From Corynebacterium sp. TAE3-ERU16 (lineage in GTDB: Bacteria > Actinomycetota > Actinomycetes > Mycobacteriales > Mycobacteriaceae): a stretch of 64,000 nt of DNA. Location: contig NZ_JAHUTN010000001.1 of NCBI RefSeq assembly GCF_019209935.1, positions 186,001 to 250,000 of the forward strand, given 5' to 3'. The notes beneath the pieces were generated by a model. The model saw nothing but the letters and a program-made list of their open reading frames with translations, did no database searches and was not told the origin of the DNA. This document shows positions 16,618-27,620 of the stretch, one piece after another (positions within the stretch are counted from its first letter, which is position 1; each line of letters opens with the position of its first letter). The position numbers were made by a program, and so were the translations under genes.

Positions 16618-17385
16618 TCAGCCCTGATCGAGCAGATCCAGGGAGCGGACCCGGTGTTCCAGGTGCCACTGGAGATGCGCGCGCACGAGCTGGTGTGCCT
16701 GACCGGCGAAATCGGTGAACATCCCGTCCCCGGCGTTCTCGGAGGCCGCCCGCGCATCCTCCACCGCCGCCCACGATTCGTGGGCGAGCCACCACATGAG
16801 ACGGAGCACCGCTTCATCGGGGGTCGCGGCCCCCGGGGGCCGGCATGTCCCGCACACCGCTCCCCCGGCCGCGGGGTGGAAGGCGTGGTGCGGTCCGGGC
16901 CGTCCGCACTGCGCGCAGTCGAACAGGCTCGGCGCCCAACCCGCGTGGCCCATCGCCCGGAGCAGAAAGGAATCGAGTTCGGTCGTGGGATCGACGACCG
17001 TGCGCAGCCGGGCCAGTGCCGCGGCGCTGGCGTCGAAGAGCCACGGGTCATCACCGAACTCTGCGACGGCGAGGCGTTCCGCGGACTCGAGGACAGCGCA
17101 CGCGCAGGTGTAGCGGGTGTAGTCCTCGATGATCCCGGAGCCGTGGTAGGCGACGGTGTCCGCCCCGGTGATGCTGTGCAGGTTCCGCCCCGGGTACAGC
17201 TGCACGTCGAGCTCGACGAAGGGCTGGAGGCGGGACCCGAACCGGGACCTGGTGCGCCGCACGCCCTTCGCGACGCTGCGCACCAGGCCGTGTCCGCGGG
17301 TCAGGAGGACGACGACACGGTCGGCCTCCCCGAAGTCGTGGGTCCGCACCACGAGCGCCCGGTCGCGGAAGCTCGGTGCGCGCAT
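16618..17385 (-). CDS. recO: DNA repair protein RecO
   Basis: A 255-residue RecO, which helps load RecA in RecF-pathway repair. N-terminal OB fold (about 8-80, ALVVRTHDFGEADRVVVLLTR), helical middle, and an intact four-cysteine zinc site C157-x2-C160 ... C178-x2-C181. The ATG lies 1 nt after the era stop codon, so translation is probably coupled with era. Length is typical. Confidence 0.94.
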   Translation of the reverse strand: MRAPSFRDRALVVRTHDFGEADRVVVLLTRGHGLVRSVAKGVRRTRSRFGSRLQPFVELDVQLYPGRNLHSITGADTVAYHGSGIIEDYTRYTCACAVLESAERLAVAEFGDDPWLFDASAAALARLRTVVDPTTELDSFLLRAMGHAGWAPSLFDCAQCGRPGPHHAFHPAAGGAVCGTCRPPGAATPDEAVLRLMWWLAHESWAAVEDARAASENAGDGMFTDFAGQAHQLVRAHLQWHLEHRVRSLDLLDQG

Positions 17386-17386
17386 C

Positions 17387-18307
17387 CTAGAAACCGAGGC
17401 GACCGAGCGCCTTCGGGTCGGACTGCCAGTTCTTCAGCACCTTGATCCGCAGATCGAGGTAGATGTTCTGGCCGATCAGCTCGATGATCTCCTTGCGGGA
17501 GTTGTGGATGATCCGTCCCAGGCGACGGCCGTCCTTGCCGATGATGATGTCCTTCTGACCGGGACGTTCCACGTAGAGGACCGCGTGGATGTCGAGGACG
17601 TCGGGGCGCTCCTCGTTGGGCAGGACCTCGTCGATCTCGACGGCGACCGAGTGCGGCAGCTCGTCCTTCAGGCCGGCGAGCGCGGCCTCCCGGATCAGTT
17701 CCGACATGCGTGTGTTGCGGTCGTCGTCGGTGACGTGATCGTCCGGGTAGAACTTCGGCCCCTCCGGGAGCACACCGGTCAGGACATCGACCAGGACATC
17801 GAGCTGTTCACCGGACTGGGCGGAGACCGGTACGATCTCGCAGTCTCCTCCGAGCATCTCGTGCAGGGCCATCAGCTGTACGGCGACGGAATCCCGGGAG
17901 ACCTTGTCCACCTTGGTGACGATCCCGACGATCGTGGTCTTCGGGGCGACCTTCTTCACCGCGTCCAGGATCCACCGGTCACCGGGGCCGATCTTCTCGT
18001 CCGCGGGCACGGTGATGCCGATGACGTCGACGTCCGAGTAGGTCTCCTTGACCATCTCGTTCAACCGCTCACCCAGCAGCGTCCGCGGGCGGTGCAGGCC
18101 CGGGGTGTCCACGACGATGATCTGGGCGTCGGGACGGTGCACGATGCCACGGATCGGGTGGCGCGTGGTCTCCGGCTGGTTGGCGGTGATGGCGATCTTC
18201 TCGCCGACCAGTGCGTTCGTCAGGGTCGACTTGCCCGTGTTGGGCCGCCCCACGAAGCTGACGAAACCGGAGCGGAACCCCTCGGGGGTGTCGGTGAATG
18301 AAGTCAA
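17387..18307 (-). CDS. era: GTPase Era
   Basis: A 306-residue GTPase required for 30S ribosome maturation. G1 motif GRPNTGKST (20-28), switch region with TTRH, G3 DTPG (67-70), G4 TKVD, and a C-terminal KH domain containing IIIGKDGRRLGRI (about 258-270) that binds 16S rRNA. The start is a TTG (LTSFTDTPEG) with GGAGG 12 nt upstream; no ATG or GTG exists in a better position. Followed directly by recO. Confidence 0.94.
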   Translation of the reverse strand: MTSFTDTPEGFRSGFVSFVGRPNTGKSTLTNALVGEKIAITANQPETTRHPIRGIVHRPDAQIIVVDTPGLHRPRTLLGERLNEMVKETYSDVDVIGITVPADEKIGPGDRWILDAVKKVAPKTTIVGIVTKVDKVSRDSVAVQLMALHEMLGGDCEIVPVSAQSGEQLDVLVDVLTGVLPEGPKFYPDDHVTDDDRNTRMSELIREAALAGLKDELPHSVAVEIDEVLPNEERPDVLDIHAVLYVERPGQKDIIIGKDGRRLGRIIHNSRKEIIELIGQNIYLDLRIKVLKNWQSDPKALGRLGF

Positions 18308-18452
18308 CGTTGTTCTAGTCCTCCACGGAGCCGGAGGGCCCCGGATTGTCGGTGGGTGATGCTGACGGGCCCGGCCGCCCCGTGCTTGGCGCGGTCGGTC
18401 CCTGATGATCTCCCATCGTACCCCGTGGGTGCGCCGTGACCGCGGAGTACGC

Positions 18453-19775
18453 TCAGCGCACGTCGGCGCTGCCGCTCTCCGGATCGAGGACCGTGACGAT
18501 GACGGACTTGACCCGCATCCGTCCCCGACGGTCCCGGCCGCCCTCGGCGGTGAGCTCCAGGCCGCAGGTGCGCACCGAGGCACCGGGCAGCGGCACCCGG
18601 CCGAGTTCGTAGGCGATGAGTCCGCTGACGGTCTCCACCTGGTCGGTGATGTCCTCACCGAACTCCAGCTCGATGTCGAGGTCCTCATCCACGAGATCGG
18701 TGAGATCCTCGAGGGTGAGCCGCGAGACGACGCGGTAGCGTCCCGGCGCGAGCCTCTCGATCGGGGCGACCTCCCCGGAGTCGTACTCGTCGGCGATCTC
18801 ACCGACGATCTCCTCGAGGATGTCCTCGATGGAGATCAGCCCCGCGATACCTCCGTACTCGTCGACGAGCAACGCGATGTGGATCCGGTTGAGCTGCATC
18901 TCCCGGAGCAGATCGTCGAGGTTCTTGGAATCCGGGACGAACGTCACCGGGCGCATGACGTCCTCGACGCTCACGCTCCGGCCGTTGTCGCTCGACGAGT
19001 ACGTCCTCTGGACCAGATCCTTGAGGTAGACGACACCGACGATGTCGTCTACGTTCTCCCCGACCACCGGGATCCGGGAGAGCCCGGAGCGCACGCAGAG
19101 GGCGGTCGCCTGACCGGCCGTCTTGTCCGATTCGATCCAGATCATCTCCGGCCGGGGCACCATGACGCTGCGGGCCGTCGTCGACGCGAGATCGAACACC
19201 GACTGGATCATGCGGCGCTCGCCGATCTCGACGATGCCGTGCTCCTGGGCGATGTCGACCATCTCCCGGAGCTCCACCTCGGTGTTGAACGGACCGTCCC
19301 GGAATCCCGCCCCGGGGGCGAGGATGTTGCCGAACCAGATCAGTACCTTGGTCACCGGACCGAGCAGGTGCGCCAGCACGGAGAGCACGAGAGCCGACTT
19401 GAGGGACACCGTGTACGGGTTCTGGCGGCCGATGGTGCGGGAGTAGACCCCGACCACGACGTAGGTGACGAGGGTGAGGACCGCGATCGCCGTCGCCAGC
19501 GCCCAGCCCCGGGATGAGATCAGCTGGAACGCGAGCGCACCGGTGCACACCGCCGCGGTGGACTCCAGGAGGGTCCGGAGAAGCACGAGGAGGTTTATGT
19601 GGTCGGCTCGGCGATCCACGACCTGGAGCAGCTTCACCGCCCCGGGGCGTTCATCCTTGACGAGTTCCTCGACACGCGCTCGGGAGATCGACGACACCGC
19701 CGATTCAACTGATCCGAGCGCGCCGGAGGTGACCAGGGCGGTGACCGCCCCGAGCGCCAGCATGACTGGGTTCAC
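18453..19775 (-). CDS. CNNM/CorC-type hemolysin-family membrane protein with CBS pair
   Basis: A 440-residue protein: DUF21/CNNM transmembrane domain (about 1-180), a CBS-domain pair (about 205-330, VPRPEMIWIESDKTAGQA onward, ending in IAGLISIEDILEEIVGEI), and a C-terminal CorC_HlyC domain (about 345-430). Family members are linked to magnesium or cobalt homeostasis. The GTG start (VNPVMLAL) has GGAGAAG 8 nt upstream, placed across the ybeY stop codon. The operon continues with era after a 145-nt gap. Confidence 0.9.
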   Translation of the reverse strand: MNPVMLALGAVTALVTSGALGSVESAVSSISRARVEELVKDERPGAVKLLQVVDRRADHINLLVLLRTLLESTAAVCTGALAFQLISSRGWALATAIAVLTLVTYVVVGVYSRTIGRQNPYTVSLKSALVLSVLAHLLGPVTKVLIWFGNILAPGAGFRDGPFNTEVELREMVDIAQEHGIVEIGERRMIQSVFDLASTTARSVMVPRPEMIWIESDKTAGQATALCVRSGLSRIPVVGENVDDIVGVVYLKDLVQRTYSSSDNGRSVSVEDVMRPVTFVPDSKNLDDLLREMQLNRIHIALLVDEYGGIAGLISIEDILEEIVGEIADEYDSGEVAPIERLAPGRYRVVSRLTLEDLTDLVDEDLDIELEFGEDITDQVETVSGLIAYELGRVPLPGASVRTCGLELTAEGGRDRRGRMRVKSVIVTVLDPESGSADVR

Positions 19776-19777
19776 GG

Positions 19778-20382
19778 TCAGTTCTTCTCCGTCGTGTCCG
19801 GCTCGGCGATCACGGGGATCGTGCCGTCCACATTCAGATGGTCGAGTGTCTCCCGGTCCGATGCGGTCGGGAACGCGCCAGGTCCCGAGGGCTTGGGCTG
19901 GTACCGGACGCCCCGCGACTCCAGGTCGTCGTACCAGTCGGCCAGGATCTCGTTCTGCAGCGCGAACATCTCCCTCTCCTGGTCGGCCTCGACGTGATCG
20001 TAGCCGAGCAGGTGCAGGACCCCGTGGACGGTGAGCAGGGAGAGCTCGTGGTCGAGACTGTGTCCCGCGCGGGCGGCCTGCCCCTCGGCGAACTCGGGAC
20101 ACAGCACGATGTCCCCGAGCATCGCGGGGCCCGGCTCCGCGGCGTCGGGACGCCCGGAACCGGGGGTGAGTTCGTCCATCGGGAAGCTCATCACATCGGT
20201 CGGACCCGGCAGGTCCAGCCAGCGTTCGTGTAGTTCGGCGATGACTTCGGGGTCGACGATGTGCAGGGAACACTCCGCCTGCGGGTGCACGTCCATGCGG
20301 GACAGCGCGTAGCCGCAGACGTCGATGAGCATCTCCTCGTTCACGTCACCGTAGGCGGCCTCATTGAAAACCTCGGTGCCCA

Positions 20383-20383
<1 letters not shown>
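19778..20383 (-). CDS. ybeY: Endoribonuclease YbeY
   Basis: A 201-residue metal-dependent RNase for 16S rRNA 3' maturation and ribosome quality control. The zinc motif H-x3-H-x5-H appears as [11 protein letters not shown], preceded by the [11 protein letters not shown] strand. About 40 residues at the C-terminus ([20 protein letters not shown] to the end) go beyond the short bacterial enzymes, as is common in actinobacteria. The ATG overlaps the phoH stop by one base. Confidence 0.93.
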
Positions 20384-21450
<1,067 letters not shown>

Positions 21451-21458
21451 GGTGGACC

Positions 21459-22238
21459 TTACCAGCGGGGGCTGGACACCCCGATCGCGGAGAGCGCGGA
21501 CAGTGCCGCGGTCGCGGTGCGCAGAACCTCGGGCCCAAGCCGGACGGACCGGGCGCCCGCGGCGGTGAAGCGCGCCACCTCCGCCGGGGAGATGCCGCCC
21601 TCGGGGCCGATGACGAGAACCACCTCACCGGCGTCCGCCCAGTTGACGGTGGTGAAGGCGACTGCCGATTCCTCGTGCAGCAGGACGGCTTCGCCACCAC
21701 CCGCGACGGTGTCCCGGATGAGCTTCTCGACGTCACCGCCGTCTGCGAGAGCCGGGATCCGCGGGACATCGGTGCGCCGGGACTGCTTCGCCGCGGCGAC
21801 CGCGGCGGCCCGCCACTTGCCGAGTGCCCTGTCGCGTTTCGGCCCGGTCCAGCGGGCTATGCAGCGCTCGGCCTGCCACGGGATGATGGCGTCCGCACCA
21901 CCCTGGCACGCGAGATCGACGGCCAGCTCGGCGCGGTCGGATTTCGGGATCGCCTGGACGACGGTGACCCGGGGATCACGCACCGTGGCCGCGAGTGCCC
22001 GATCGACGGTGAGGACCATGGTGTCCCTGCCCGCGGTCTCCCGCACGGTGCACCGAACGGCGTTGCCGCGACCGTCGGCCATGATCAGCTCATCGCCGCT
22101 CCCGAGACGCCGCACGCTGACGGCGTGCCGGGCCTCGGGGCCGGTGACGGTGACGGTCTGCCCCGGGCCGGGCAACGGCGCCGGTTCCGTACCGGCGAGC
22201 ACCGCGTCGAGGTCGGCGAGGAACACGGGGAGGGTCAT
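21459..22238 (-). CDS. rsmE: 16S rRNA (uracil-1498-N3)-methyltransferase RsmE
   Basis: A 259-residue SPOUT-class methyltransferase that modifies U1498 of 16S rRNA. N-terminal PUA-like part ([29 protein letters not shown]), then the knotted domain with [23 protein letters not shown] and the SAM-loop [19 protein letters not shown] near 205-224. Start codon overlaps the dnaJ stop by 4 nt (ATGA). Confidence 0.94.
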   Translation of the reverse strand: MTLPVFLADLDAVLAGTEPAPLPGPGQTVTVTGPEARHAVSVRRLGSGDELIMADGRGNAVRCTVRETAGRDTMVLTVDRALAATVRDPRVTVVQAIPKSDRAELAVDLACQGGADAIIPWQAERCIARWTGPKRDRALGKWRAAAVAAAKQSRRTDVPRIPALADGGDVEKLIRDTVAGGGEAVLLHEESAVAFTTVNWADAGEVVLVIGPEGGISPAEVARFTAAGARSVRLGPEVLRTATAALSALSAIGVSSPRW

Positions 22239-23368
22239 CGCCGGAACCGGTTGCGGAGCCGACTGAACAGGGTCTCCTGCCCGTCACCTTCGCGGTTGAC
22301 CTCGGCCGAATCGTCCCGGTGGTCGCGGAGCTTCTCGAGGAGGGCCCGGGACCGGTCATCGAGCTCACGGGGCACGAAGACATCGAGGTGCGCGACGAGA
22401 TCACCGGCGCCCTCGGCGCGCAGCCGCGGCATGCCGGAGCCGGCGAGCCGGATCCGGTCACCGGGCTGGGAACCGGCGGGCAGTGTGATGGTCAGCGACT
22501 CACCGGTGAGGGTTTCCGTGCGGATCTCCGTACCGAGGGCGGCGTCGACCATGGGCACCCGGACGGTGAGATGGAGATCGTCGCCGTCCCGGCTGAACAC
22601 GGGGTGCCGCTGCACGGAGATCTCGACGTAGAGGTCGCCGGCGGGACCACCACCGGGACCGACCTCGCCCTGTCCGGCCATCCGGATGCGCATACCGTCG
22701 TCGATACCGGCGGGCACGGTGACCACGAGGTCCCGGCGCGCCCGGCGGCGGCCCTCCCCGTGGCACCGGTTGCAGGGGTCCTGGATGACGTCGCCGGTGC
22801 CCTGGCAGTTCGGGCACGGGCGGGAGGTCATCACGTTTCCGAGGAAGCTGCGCTGCATCTCCTGCAGTTCACCGGTGCCGGAGCAGGTCTGGCACGGCAC
22901 GGGCTTGGCTCCCGATTCAGAGCCGGATCCGGAGCACTCCTCACAGAGGACGGCGGTGTCGACGGTGATGTCCTTGCGGACACCGACGAAAGCGTCCTCG
23001 AGTGTGATCGAGGTACGCAGAAGAGCGTCGGCGCCGGGCTGGACGCGGGAGCGGGGGCCGCGACCGGTCCCGCCACCGCCGAAGAAGGCGTCGAAGATGT
23101 CGCCGAAGCCGCCGCCACCGAAGCCGCCTCCGTATCCGCCGCCACCGCCCTGCTCGGCGGGGTCGCCGCCGAGGTCGACGATGCGCCGCTTCTCCGGGTC
23201 CGTCAGGATCTCGTAGGCGAGGGACACTTCCCGGAACTTCTCCGCGGCCTCCTCACCCGGATTGACGTCCGGGTGGTATTTGCGGGCGAGTTTGCGGTAG
23301 GCCTTCTTGATCTCCGAGTCCGATGCGGAACGGTCGACGCCCAGAATGCCGTAGTAGTCACGAGCCAC
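22235..23368 (-). CDS. dnaJ: Chaperone DnaJ (type I, zinc-finger)
   Basis: A 377-residue Hsp40. J domain with HPD at 32-34, Gly/Phe-rich linker ([21 protein letters not shown]), zinc-binding domain with four CxxCxGxG-type repeats ([32 protein letters not shown]), and the C-terminal substrate-binding domain. The GTG start has AAGGAAG upstream. It is the DnaJ2-type copy usually next to hrcA; here a small plus-strand gene lies between them. Confidence 0.96.
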   Translation of the reverse strand: MARDYYGILGVDRSASDSEIKKAYRKLARKYHPDVNPGEEAAEKFREVSLAYEILTDPEKRRIVDLGGDPAEQGGGGGYGGGFGGGGFGDIFDAFFGGGGTGRGPRSRVQPGADALLRTSITLEDAFVGVRKDITVDTAVLCEECSGSGSESGAKPVPCQTCSGTGELQEMQRSFLGNVMTSRPCPNCQGTGDVIQDPCNRCHGEGRRRARRDLVVTVPAGIDDGMRIRMAGQGEVGPGGGPAGDLYVEISVQRHPVFSRDGDDLHLTVRVPMVDAALGTEIRTETLTGESLTITLPAGSQPGDRIRLAGSGMPRLRAEGAGDLVAHLDVFVPRELDDRSRALLEKLRDHRDDSAEVNREGDGQETLFSRLRNRFRR

Positions 23369-23659
23369 GTTGTCTGATACTTCCTTCTGTCACCGACCAC
23401 ATCCGGGTCGGAATGAGGGTCTTGGGTGCGTGTTCGGGAACGGGGTTCATCCCCGCATTCCATCCATAGTAGTGAGCGTCCGGCACTCCGCCCAAGCGGG
23501 TGCGGGATTCACGGTGTCCGTACCGTTCCCCGCCGCCGGAGCGGCGGAAACCGTCCCCGACCCGGCTCCGGGGGCGCCGCTACAATCGTGTCCACGATGT
23601 GAATGCGGACACAGTCCGGGCTCACGTCGTCCCGACCCCACAACACGGAGGTAACTGAC

Positions 23660-23863
23660 ATGCACGACGCCCGACACTTCTACGTCTCGCTCGCACTGAT
23701 GGTCCTGGCACTGCTGTTCGCGCTGTCCGGGCTCACCGCGTGGACCGCCCTGCTCCTGGTGCTGCTCATCTGCTGGTCGGTGTGGGTGCAGTTCGCGACG
23801 GACAACATCCGGGCCCGGAAGGGAAGGAAGGCGACGCCGACCGGGAAGCCGCGGGTGCGCTGA
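23660..23863 (+). CDS. Small membrane protein, 67 aa
   Basis: Encodes 67 residues with two adjacent hydrophobic stretches (about 7-25 and 27-42, together a hairpin-like YVSLALMVLALLFALSGL then TALLLVLLICWSVWVQF) and a strongly basic tail (NIRARKGRKA). A canonical GGAGG lies 8 nt before the ATG, and codon use matches the high-GC surroundings, so it is very likely expressed. It sits on the plus strand between dnaJ and hrcA. I do not recognise a family. Confidence 0.75.
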   Translation: MHDARHFYVSLALMVLALLFALSGLTAWTALLLVLLICWSVWVQFATDNIRARKGRKATPTGKPRVR

Positions 23864-24016
23864 ATCTCCGGGCTCCGCCCCCGACCCGGATCCACCGCAT
23901 GTCGGGTGCCGTGTCCGCTCCCCCGCGGGCGAAGTGCGGGATGGGGGATGGTTTGAGGGACGTCGAGTCCGGTGACGGTGATGGTGGCGAGGGGCCACCG
24001 TGGCGCGTTTGCGCGG

Positions 24017-25045
24017 CTAGTTGCCGCCGAGCACCCGGGAGACGTAGCGGGCGACGGCCTGCACCTTGGCGATGGTGCCGGGGTAGTCCATGTACGTCGG
24101 GCCGACGACCCCCATGCCACCGAAGGTCGCTCCGGTCGCGCCGTAGCCCGTGCTCACGATCGACGCACCACGGAGCTGGTCGTCCTGGTTCTCTTCACCG
24201 ATGCTCACGTGCACCGCCCCCTGCGCCGTCACGCCGGACAGCAGGCGGAGCACGACGACCTGTTCCTCCAGGGCGTCGAGGACCGTGGGGAGTCCGGCGG
24301 GGAAATCGCCGGTCACGCGGGAGAGGTTGGACGCACCCGCGAGAACCATCCGCTCACTGGGGGCCTCGACGAGGGTCTCGATGAGTGTGGTGGAGGCACG
24401 GATCACGGCTGTCCGGATGTCGGACGGTGCGTTCACCGCGAGGTCCGCCATCGAGACCGACGCATCATTCAGTGTCTTGCCCACCAACGCCTGGTTGAGA
24501 ACATCCCGGAGTCGGACGACCTGGTCGGCGGCGAGCTCGATGTCGGTGTCGACGTTGCGCTGGTCGACGCGACCCGTGTCGGTGATCAGGACCAGCAGGA
24601 TCCGGGACGGGGTGAGCTGCACGACCTCGCAGTGCCGGACGCGGGAGACATTCAGCGTCGGCAGCTGCGCGACGGCGGCCTGGCGGGTGAGCTGACTGAG
24701 CAGCTGCACGCCGCGGCGCAGGACATCCTCCAGGTCGACCCCGTCCTCGAGGAAACTCCGGATCGCACGCCGCTCGACCGGGGAGAGCGGCTTGACCTCG
24801 TGGAGGGAATCGACGAAGAGCCGGTAGCCCTTCTCGGTGGGGATCCGTCCGGAGCTGGCGTGCTGCTGGACGATGTAGCCCTCTGATTCGAGGACGGCCA
24901 TGTCGTTGCGGATGGTGGCGGAGCTGACCCCGAGCCGGTGGCGGTCGACCAGCGCCTTGGAGCCGACGGGTTCGTGGGAGGCGATGTAGTCGGCGACGAT
25001 GGCGCGCAGGACCTCGGCGCGCCGCTGGTCGGTGGATCCCGCCAT
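24017..25045 (-). CDS. hrcA: Heat-inducible transcription repressor HrcA
   Basis: A 342-residue repressor of heat-shock genes: N-terminal winged helix (about 5-80, [57 protein letters not shown]), a central GAF-like domain, and the inserted dimerisation part. The start MAGSTDQRR has GAGAGGAGC upstream. A -10-like TATACT lies near 25128-25133. I saw no CIRCE element (TTAGCACTC-N9-GAGTGCTAA) before hrcA or dnaJ, so its targets may be elsewhere. Confidence 0.95.
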   Translation of the reverse strand: MAGSTDQRRAEVLRAIVADYIASHEPVGSKALVDRHRLGVSSATIRNDMAVLESEGYIVQQHASSGRIPTEKGYRLFVDSLHEVKPLSPVERRAIRSFLEDGVDLEDVLRRGVQLLSQLTRQAAVAQLPTLNVSRVRHCEVVQLTPSRILLVLITDTGRVDQRNVDTDIELAADQVVRLRDVLNQALVGKTLNDASVSMADLAVNAPSDIRTAVIRASTTLIETLVEAPSERMVLAGASNLSRVTGDFPAGLPTVLDALEEQVVVLRLLSGVTAQGAVHVSIGEENQDDQLRGASIVSTGYGATGATFGGMGVVGPTYMDYPGTIAKVQAVARYVSRVLGGN

Positions 25046-25263
25046 GTCCGCTCCTCTCCCCGGTGGTGTTCCCGTCCCTGTGTCCGGCCCCTCCACCAAC
25101 GATCCGATCCGTGTGGTCTTCTCCCCAGTATAGGGCCCGGTGGAGGTCCACAGGTTTCCCCCAGGGTCCTCCCGGGTCCGTCCCGGGATTATCCCCTAGC
25201 GTGACTTCGCAGCCGACCTGTGCGGGTCGCAGTATCCGAAAGACCGAAAGGCCCTGGATCCCG

Positions 25264-26931
25264 ATGTCACTACCGACCGTCCTCCGCTTCACCCGACCAC
25301 GCCGCCTGTTCACCGGCGCGGCCGCCGCGCTGTGTCTGGCCGCCACCGGATGCTCCGGGGGTGGCGACGGCACCGTGCTGGCGGCACACGAGTACCGGAC
25401 AGCGAAGGTTGAGGAGGTGAGCCGGGCGGTGCAGACCAGCGCCACGGTGGCGGCTGCGAGGACCGAGGCCGTCACCACCGCACTCACCGGCCCGCTGACC
25501 TACCTGTCGGTGGTCACCGGAGACCGGGTCGAGGAGGGCCAGCTGCTGGCGACGGTCGACGTTTCCTCCGTGCAGCGGGAGCTGGCGAACCAGAAGTCAC
25601 AGCAGGCCACGGCGCTGACGTCGGAGCTCAATTCCGTCGAACAGGCGGAGCAGCGGCACCGACAGTACAAGGAGAGCCTGGACCAGTCACTGAACCCCGA
25701 GGTGAACGCCGCGCAGGCGGCCCTCCGGACGGCGACAGCCGCGCACGAGGATGCGGTCCGCGCGTTCGAGGCGAAGAAGGCCGATGCCGCCGACGGCCGG
25801 GATCCCCGACTGGTGGAACAGCAGCGCGCCCTGGAGGAGTCCCGCAATCAGGTGCTCAACGGCGAGATCAATCTCGCACGTTCCGGGGTCGCCTCCGCGG
25901 CTGCGCTCCTTCAGACGGAGCCTTCCGTCGAAGGGGTCCAGCAGTCTGTGACCACCCACATCGGCACCGTGGAGGCGGCCGCCGCACTGCAGAACTCGGT
26001 GAAGGAACTGAGCAACCGCCAGGAGGCCTACACGACCGCGCTCCAGGCGGTGGACCGTGATCTGGCGGAGGCCCAGCGGCAGGTCGCGGCGACCTTCGAG
26101 TCGAAGAAGGAGGCCGCGGTGTCGGTGGAGTCGGCGAAGCTGGCGGCCCGGCAGCAACTGGATTCCCTGGCCAGTGGTGTGGAGCAGGCCCGGCGCGCCG
26201 CGCAGGTCGCACGGGAGTCGGCCGGCCAGGGCACCGACCATCTGACGCGGGACCTCAACGCGAGTGAGATCCGGGCACCGTTCTCCGGTGTGGTGGTGAG
26301 CGTCGGGTCGGAGGTCGGTCGCCCCGTCGCCGGGTCGGTGCTCACGCTCGCGGATGATTCCGGGATGATCCTGCACACCGAGGTCCCGGAGATCGACGTC
26401 GCCGATCTCAGGCCCGGCGCCGAGGTCACGTTCACCACGGCCGCCACCGGCGGGAAGACGTTCCGCGGGAAGGTGTCGCGGGTGTCGCCCGTGGCCGGTG
26501 CGCCCGGCGGTGGGCTCTCCGCGCAGCAGCCGGGCGCGGCGGGTGCCGCGGGCACGCCCCAGTCCTCCGGTGCACAGCGTCCGACCTTCCCGGTGGAGAT
26601 CACGATCGACGGGGACACGAAGGATCTCCGGATCGGCGGCAGCGCCCGCGCCCGGATCGTGCTGGCCGCGGACAAGGGCGGCCTGGCGGTGCCGCGGGAG
26701 GCCGTGTTCGAGCGTGCCGACGGCACGAGGGCGGTTCTCGTCGTCGCCGGTGCCGAGGGGCCCGGGGCTAGGGGCACCGTGGAGGAGCGCCGCGTCGAGA
26801 CCGGTACCGAGGGGGATGTCACCGTAGCGGTCACCGGTGGCGAGCTGAAGAAGGGCGAGACGGTGATCAGCCAGGGATCGACCCGCCGTGACCTGCTGGG
26901 AACCACTGTCACGCTCGGGGACGAGGCATGA
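25264..26931 (+). CDS. Lipoprotein periplasmic-adaptor subunit of a MacAB-like ABC system
   Basis: A 555-residue HlyD/MacA-type adaptor. Signal peptide with lipobox LAATGC (lipidated Cys30); first lipoyl half with LTYLSVVTGDRVEEGQLLATVD (about 78-99); a long coiled-coil hairpin (about 105-330, much longer than in E. coli MacA); second lipoyl half SEIRAPFSGVVVSVGSEVG (about 336-354); beta-barrel and membrane-proximal domains to the end. In a diderm-like mycolic-acid envelope it could bridge the membrane and outer layer. Its stop overlaps the ATPase gene start, forming a three-gene operon. Confidence 0.88.
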   Translation: MSLPTVLRFTRPRRLFTGAAAALCLAATGCSGGGDGTVLAAHEYRTAKVEEVSRAVQTSATVAAARTEAVTTALTGPLTYLSVVTGDRVEEGQLLATVDVSSVQRELANQKSQQATALTSELNSVEQAEQRHRQYKESLDQSLNPEVNAAQAALRTATAAHEDAVRAFEAKKADAADGRDPRLVEQQRALEESRNQVLNGEINLARSGVASAAALLQTEPSVEGVQQSVTTHIGTVEAAAALQNSVKELSNRQEAYTTALQAVDRDLAEAQRQVAATFESKKEAAVSVESAKLAARQQLDSLASGVEQARRAAQVARESAGQGTDHLTRDLNASEIRAPFSGVVVSVGSEVGRPVAGSVLTLADDSGMILHTEVPEIDVADLRPGAEVTFTTAATGGKTFRGKVSRVSPVAGAPGGGLSAQQPGAAGAAGTPQSSGAQRPTFPVEITIDGDTKDLRIGGSARARIVLAADKGGLAVPREAVFERADGTRAVLVVAGAEGPGARGTVEERRVETGTEGDVTVAVTGGELKKGETVISQGSTRRDLLGTTVTLGDEA

Positions 26932-27620
26932 GCCCGCTGGTGGAGATGCGGGACATCGTCAAGACCTACAACATCGGTACCGAGGGGGAACTGACGGTTC
27001 TGCCGGGATGTGACTTCACCGTCGACCACGGCGAGTTCGTCTCCGTGGTGGGGGCATCGGGTTCGGGCAAGTCGACGCTGATGAACATCATCGGACTGCT
27101 CGACCGGCCCACGTCGGGCAGCTACAGTCTCGCCGGCGTCGACACGCGGAGCCTGGACAGCGATGCCCTGTCGGCGCACCGCAGCAGGGCGATCGGGTTC
27201 GTGTTCCAGAACTTCAACCTCATCGGCCGGATCAGCGCGCGGCGCAACGTCGAGATGCCGATGATGTACGCCGGTGTGCCCCGGGCGGAGCGCACGGAGC
27301 GCGCCGCCGAACTCCTGGAGATGGTCGGCATGGGGCAGCGCATGGACCACCGCCCGAATGAACTGTCGGGCGGCCAGAAGCAGCGCGTCGCGATCGCCCG
27401 CGCCCTGGCCAACGACCCGGAGTTCATCCTCGCCGACGAGCCGACCGGTGCCCTGGACTCGCACACGGGGCGCCTGGTCATGGACATGTTCCACGATCTC
27501 AACCGGAACCGGGGCAAGACCATCGTGTTCATCACCCACAATCCCGAGCTCGCCGCGGAGACCACCCGCGTGGTCACCATGCGCGACGGCCGTATCTCCG
27601 AGGGGGACCTGCTCCAGTGA
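26928..27620 (+). CDS. ABC transporter ATPase (MacB/LolD type)
   Basis: A 230-residue ATPase: Walker A GASGSGKST (42-50), Q-loop FVFQNFNLIG, signature LSGGQKQRVAIARAL (about 144-158), Walker B FILADEPTGALD, and H-loop VFITHNPELA. Powers the FtsX-type permease encoded next. ATG overlaps the adaptor stop and its own stop overlaps the permease start, so all three are translationally coupled. Substrates of such systems include macrolides, peptides and lipoproteins; none can be chosen here. Confidence 0.95.
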   Translation: MSPLVEMRDIVKTYNIGTEGELTVLPGCDFTVDHGEFVSVVGASGSGKSTLMNIIGLLDRPTSGSYSLAGVDTRSLDSDALSAHRSRAIGFVFQNFNLIGRISARRNVEMPMMYAGVPRAERTERAAELLEMVGMGQRMDHRPNELSGGQKQRVAIARALANDPEFILADEPTGALDSHTGRLVMDMFHDLNRNRGKTIVFITHNPELAAETTRVVTMRDGRISEGDLLQ

